23,846 bases of DNA from Pelargonium nanum. Lineage: Eukaryota > Streptophyta > Magnoliopsida > Geraniales > Geraniaceae. Position 1 is the first letter of the stretch; every line of letters starts with the position of its first letter. Positions 22,001 to 23,846 of this stretch are shown here, in pieces. The notes beneath the pieces were generated by a model. That model was not told the DNA's origin and did not search any database. It saw nothing but the letters and a program-made list of their open reading frames with translations. Location: positions 1-23,846 of the forward strand of contig JAYMTF010001368.1 of assembly GCA_036897485.1 (NCBI GenBank). The letters run 5' to 3'. Position numbers and translations under genes: made by a program.

Positions 22001-23110
22001 AATCAAGTCTGTATGTTTATTTTGGTTTGGTGAAAGTCGTGGTTTTCCAACAAACATGCATGCCTTTCAATTTGGAATTTTACTAAATATTTATCTTTTT
22101 CTTTATCAGGTGGATATGCATCAAATGGTTCATCAGCCCAAGGCCAACCTGATGGAGATTCTACCAACACGACTGTGAGTTTTCCAGATCCTCATGTGGT
22201 GTTAAGCATTGAGAGCCTCGCCTTTTGTTCTTTATTAGCTAATCAATATATCATTGTAGATATTTGTTGGAGGGCTTGATTCTAATGTTACTGATGAAGA
22301 TCTAAAACAACCATTCTCTCAATATGGTGAGATAGTCTCTGTTAAAATACCACTAGGAAAAGGATGTGGTTTTGTACAATTTGCCAACAGGTAAAGTTTG
22401 TGCTTGTGATTATAACTATTTCAATGACAGGATGGTATTTGCATAGCTTAAGCAATTTTTTCAACTGTTCTCTCTCTCTTTTTATCCATCACCTGTCTTC
22501 CTTGGCAGAAATAATGCTGAGGAGGCATTGCAGAAATTGAATGGGACAGTGATTGGCAACCACACAGTACGACTTTCGTGGGGTCGGAATCCAGCAAACA
22601 AGCAGGCACGCACTCTCTTTCTATTGCTTTACCTTATTATGTTTCTTCACGTATCATGTTAAGTGTCATTTAATGGTCAGTTTAAACTCTCTCTTTCCCT
22701 CTTATTTTGGCTTGGGTAACGGATTCAGAAGTCATATCTGGCTGTTAGCTTGGACGGTTTAGTATTACCACTGCCTTTTATTTGACAATTGAGAGCATTA
22801 TTTTTTATCAGTTAGTCATGCATAGCTCACTATCATTTGCTCACAAATACAATATGATAGTACCATCTAAAACCAATAGTTGGGTTAAATTCAACATGAG
22901 CTGTGACCATATTCTGTTGTTCCTAACTAGTATTTTGGGGTTTTGCAGTATAGAGATTTTGGGAACCAATGGGGAGGGGCATACTATGGTGGACAGGTTT
23001 ATGATGGTTACGGATATGCTGCTCTGCCACCACCTCATGACCCGAGCATGTACGCGGCAGCTTATGCAGCTTACCCTATGTATGGAACTCACCAACAACA
23101 AGTAAGCTGA
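19039..23110 (+). CDS. RBP47: RBP47-type oligouridylate/polyadenylate-binding protein, three RRMs
   Basis: Exons: 19039-19407, 20095-20575, 22110-22174, 22260-22390, 22509-22605, 22949-23110. They sum to 1305 nt (434 aa plus TGA), all phases consistent. Residues 1-95 are Gln-, Pro- and His-rich. RRM1 has IWVGDL (100-105) and EGYGFVEF (139-146). RRM2 has IFVGDL (193-198) and KGYGFVRF (233-240). RRM3 has IFVGGL (306-311) and KGCGFVQF (339-346). The C-terminus is Tyr-, Gly- and Ala-rich and ends HQQQVS. The order, spacing and conserved segments (RNKQTG.SEGYGFVEF, DLSIFVGDLA, TGRSKGYGFVRF, GRNPANKQ) fit plant RBP47 rather than RBP45. Family members bind U-rich and poly(A) RNA in the nucleus and enter stress granules through the low-complexity N-terminus. 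Intron 2 is 1534 bp and carries a MITE. The last intron (22606-22948) starts with GC: CAG|GCACGC. Confidence 0.95.
21346..21560. mobile_element. Stowaway-like MITE in RBP47 intron 2
   Basis: The left end CTACCTCCGTCCCAAAATGA begins after TA (21344-21345). The left arm 21352-21371 and the reverse complement of the right arm 21532-21551 match at 18 of 20 positions (CCGTCCCAAAATGRGTGTC). This is the common plant Stowaway (Tc1/mariner-type) terminus CTCCCTCCGTCCC. The outermost right end is eroded, so the right boundary and TA duplication are approximate. There is no coding capacity. Confidence 0.75.
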
Positions 23111-23544
23111 TTGATGAAAGTGCAGGAGGGGAAGAGTAGTTGATGAAATTAGGCACCAAATCAGAATAGGCAAATCTACCAAATTAGTATATCTGTAGTT
23201 TGCTTTATTCTGTAGGATTTCTATGAATCCCTTCAAATTGTGGAGTGGAACTGAATTTTGATGGCATGAGGTAGCTTCATAGGGATTGGATTAATTATTT
23301 TAGAATTATTGGAGCTAAATGGTAAAACTTGTTTATTGAAATTTGTGGTCTGTTTGTTGTGCTGTGCTGTGCTGCCCTCCACAGTTGATTGTGTGGAGTA
23401 TATTTGTTTTGATGCACAAATTATGTTGGTCTAGGCTACAAAAATGTATTACATCATTACTATTATGCATCCATTTGGTCTTTGAAGTCCGATTTAGATC
23501 TGCACTGAACCTTTACTTGCTAGTTTAGTAGGTAGAAGACTCAA
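23111..23544 (+). other. 3' flank and probable 3' UTR of RBP47
   Basis: Non-coding sequence after the TGA at 23108-23110. It has a GTGCT/GCTGT simple repeat at about 23357-23374 and T-rich stretches. No unambiguous AATAAA was found, so the transcript end is not placed. No other gene is seen. Confidence 0.5.
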
Positions 23545-23663
23545 TAGTTTTGACCCAATATAGTTTTTTTAATTTTATTGACCCACAATAGTACCTGAAC
23601 TTTTATGTTTTAACCCAATTTTGTCCCTAAGCTTTCAAATATTGCCAAAAATGGTCATTACAC
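23545..23663. repeat. Degenerate tandem repeat (ACCCAATA-GTCCCTGAAC type)
   Basis: Related words recur: TTGACCCAATATAG (about 23550), TTGACCCACAATAGTACCTG (about 23579) and TTAACCCAATTTTGTCCCTA (about 23610), followed by AAGCTTTCAAATATTGCC. Degenerate arrays of this type are scattered through plant genomes. The family is not assigned. Confidence 0.45.
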
Positions 23664-23666
23664 TTA

Positions 23667-23846
23667 GGCTACGTTTGGTACGCAGTAACAAGATGGAATG
23701 GAATTAGCATTCCTGCAAGAATGCTTTTCCACCCAGAATGCTCATTCCATGTCATATAATTGGTACAACTCAGATTCAATTTTTATTCTAAATTGTAAAA
23801 TTTATTACTAAAATTATTTTTATATACTAAAACAAAATTCATTTTT
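23667..23846. mobile_element. Left end of a second Tourist-like MITE, cut by the window edge
   Basis: After TTA (23664-23666) the sequence GGCTACGTTTGGTACGC begins. This is a typical plant PIF/Harbinger-type MITE start, with internal fold-back words TGGAATGGAATTAGCATTC and GAATGCTCATTCCA. The other end is outside the window, so the assignment rests on one terminus. Confidence 0.5.

Noticed and set aside
1..23846. CRISPR arrays, tRNA or rRNA genes, bacterial-type systems
   Set aside because: No regularly spaced repeats, no tRNA box motifs recognised by eye, and the gene structure is plant nuclear throughout.

Overview
The window is plant nuclear DNA, almost certainly from a eudicot. The coding exons are short and separated by AT-rich GT-AG introns. 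The intergenic DNA is AT-rich and full of small non-autonomous transposons. The protein families are plant-type: CYP81 cytochrome P450, CEP peptide hormone precursor and RBP47 RNA-binding protein. No bacterial operon, CRISPR array, tRNA or rRNA was seen. The species cannot be fixed from the sequence.

Layout, left to right. (1) 2-820, + strand: the 3' part of a CYP81-type P450, with its last intron and final exon. (2) 1861-2111, +: an orphan first exon resembling plant NodH-like sulfotransferases, with no downstream exons found. (3) 3286-10335, -: a complete 15-exon gene for a membrane-embedded calcineurin-like metallophosphoesterase. It was rebuilt exon by exon to 1017 codons with consistent phases. 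A further leader intron precedes it and a leader exon ends at 11397. (4) 11500-14550: gene-free, with a degenerate hAT-like element at 11919-12149. (5) 14551-15044, +: a TATA box and an intronless CEP precursor with one canonical and two variant CEP repeats. (6) 15389-16923: a fold-back Tourist-like MITE, then a frameshifted RNase H-like retroelement fragment between direct repeats. (7) 19039-23110, +: a six-exon RBP47-type gene of 434 codons with three RRMs, a Stowaway-like MITE in intron 2 and a GC-AG last intron. (8) 23545-23846: degenerate repeats and one end of another Tourist-like element that leaves the window.

The genes are unrelated neighbours, each with its own promoter, so no shared pathway is implied. 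No new multi-gene system is evident. The points most worth checking are an upstream ORF in the spliced metallophosphoesterase leader that ends 4 nt before the main start, the unusual CEP repeats, the GC-AG intron of RBP47, the orphan sulfotransferase exon, and the fold-back MITE with a doubled right end.

All gene models are hand-spliced from reading frame, splice consensus and recalled family sequence. No alignment or transcript evidence was available.
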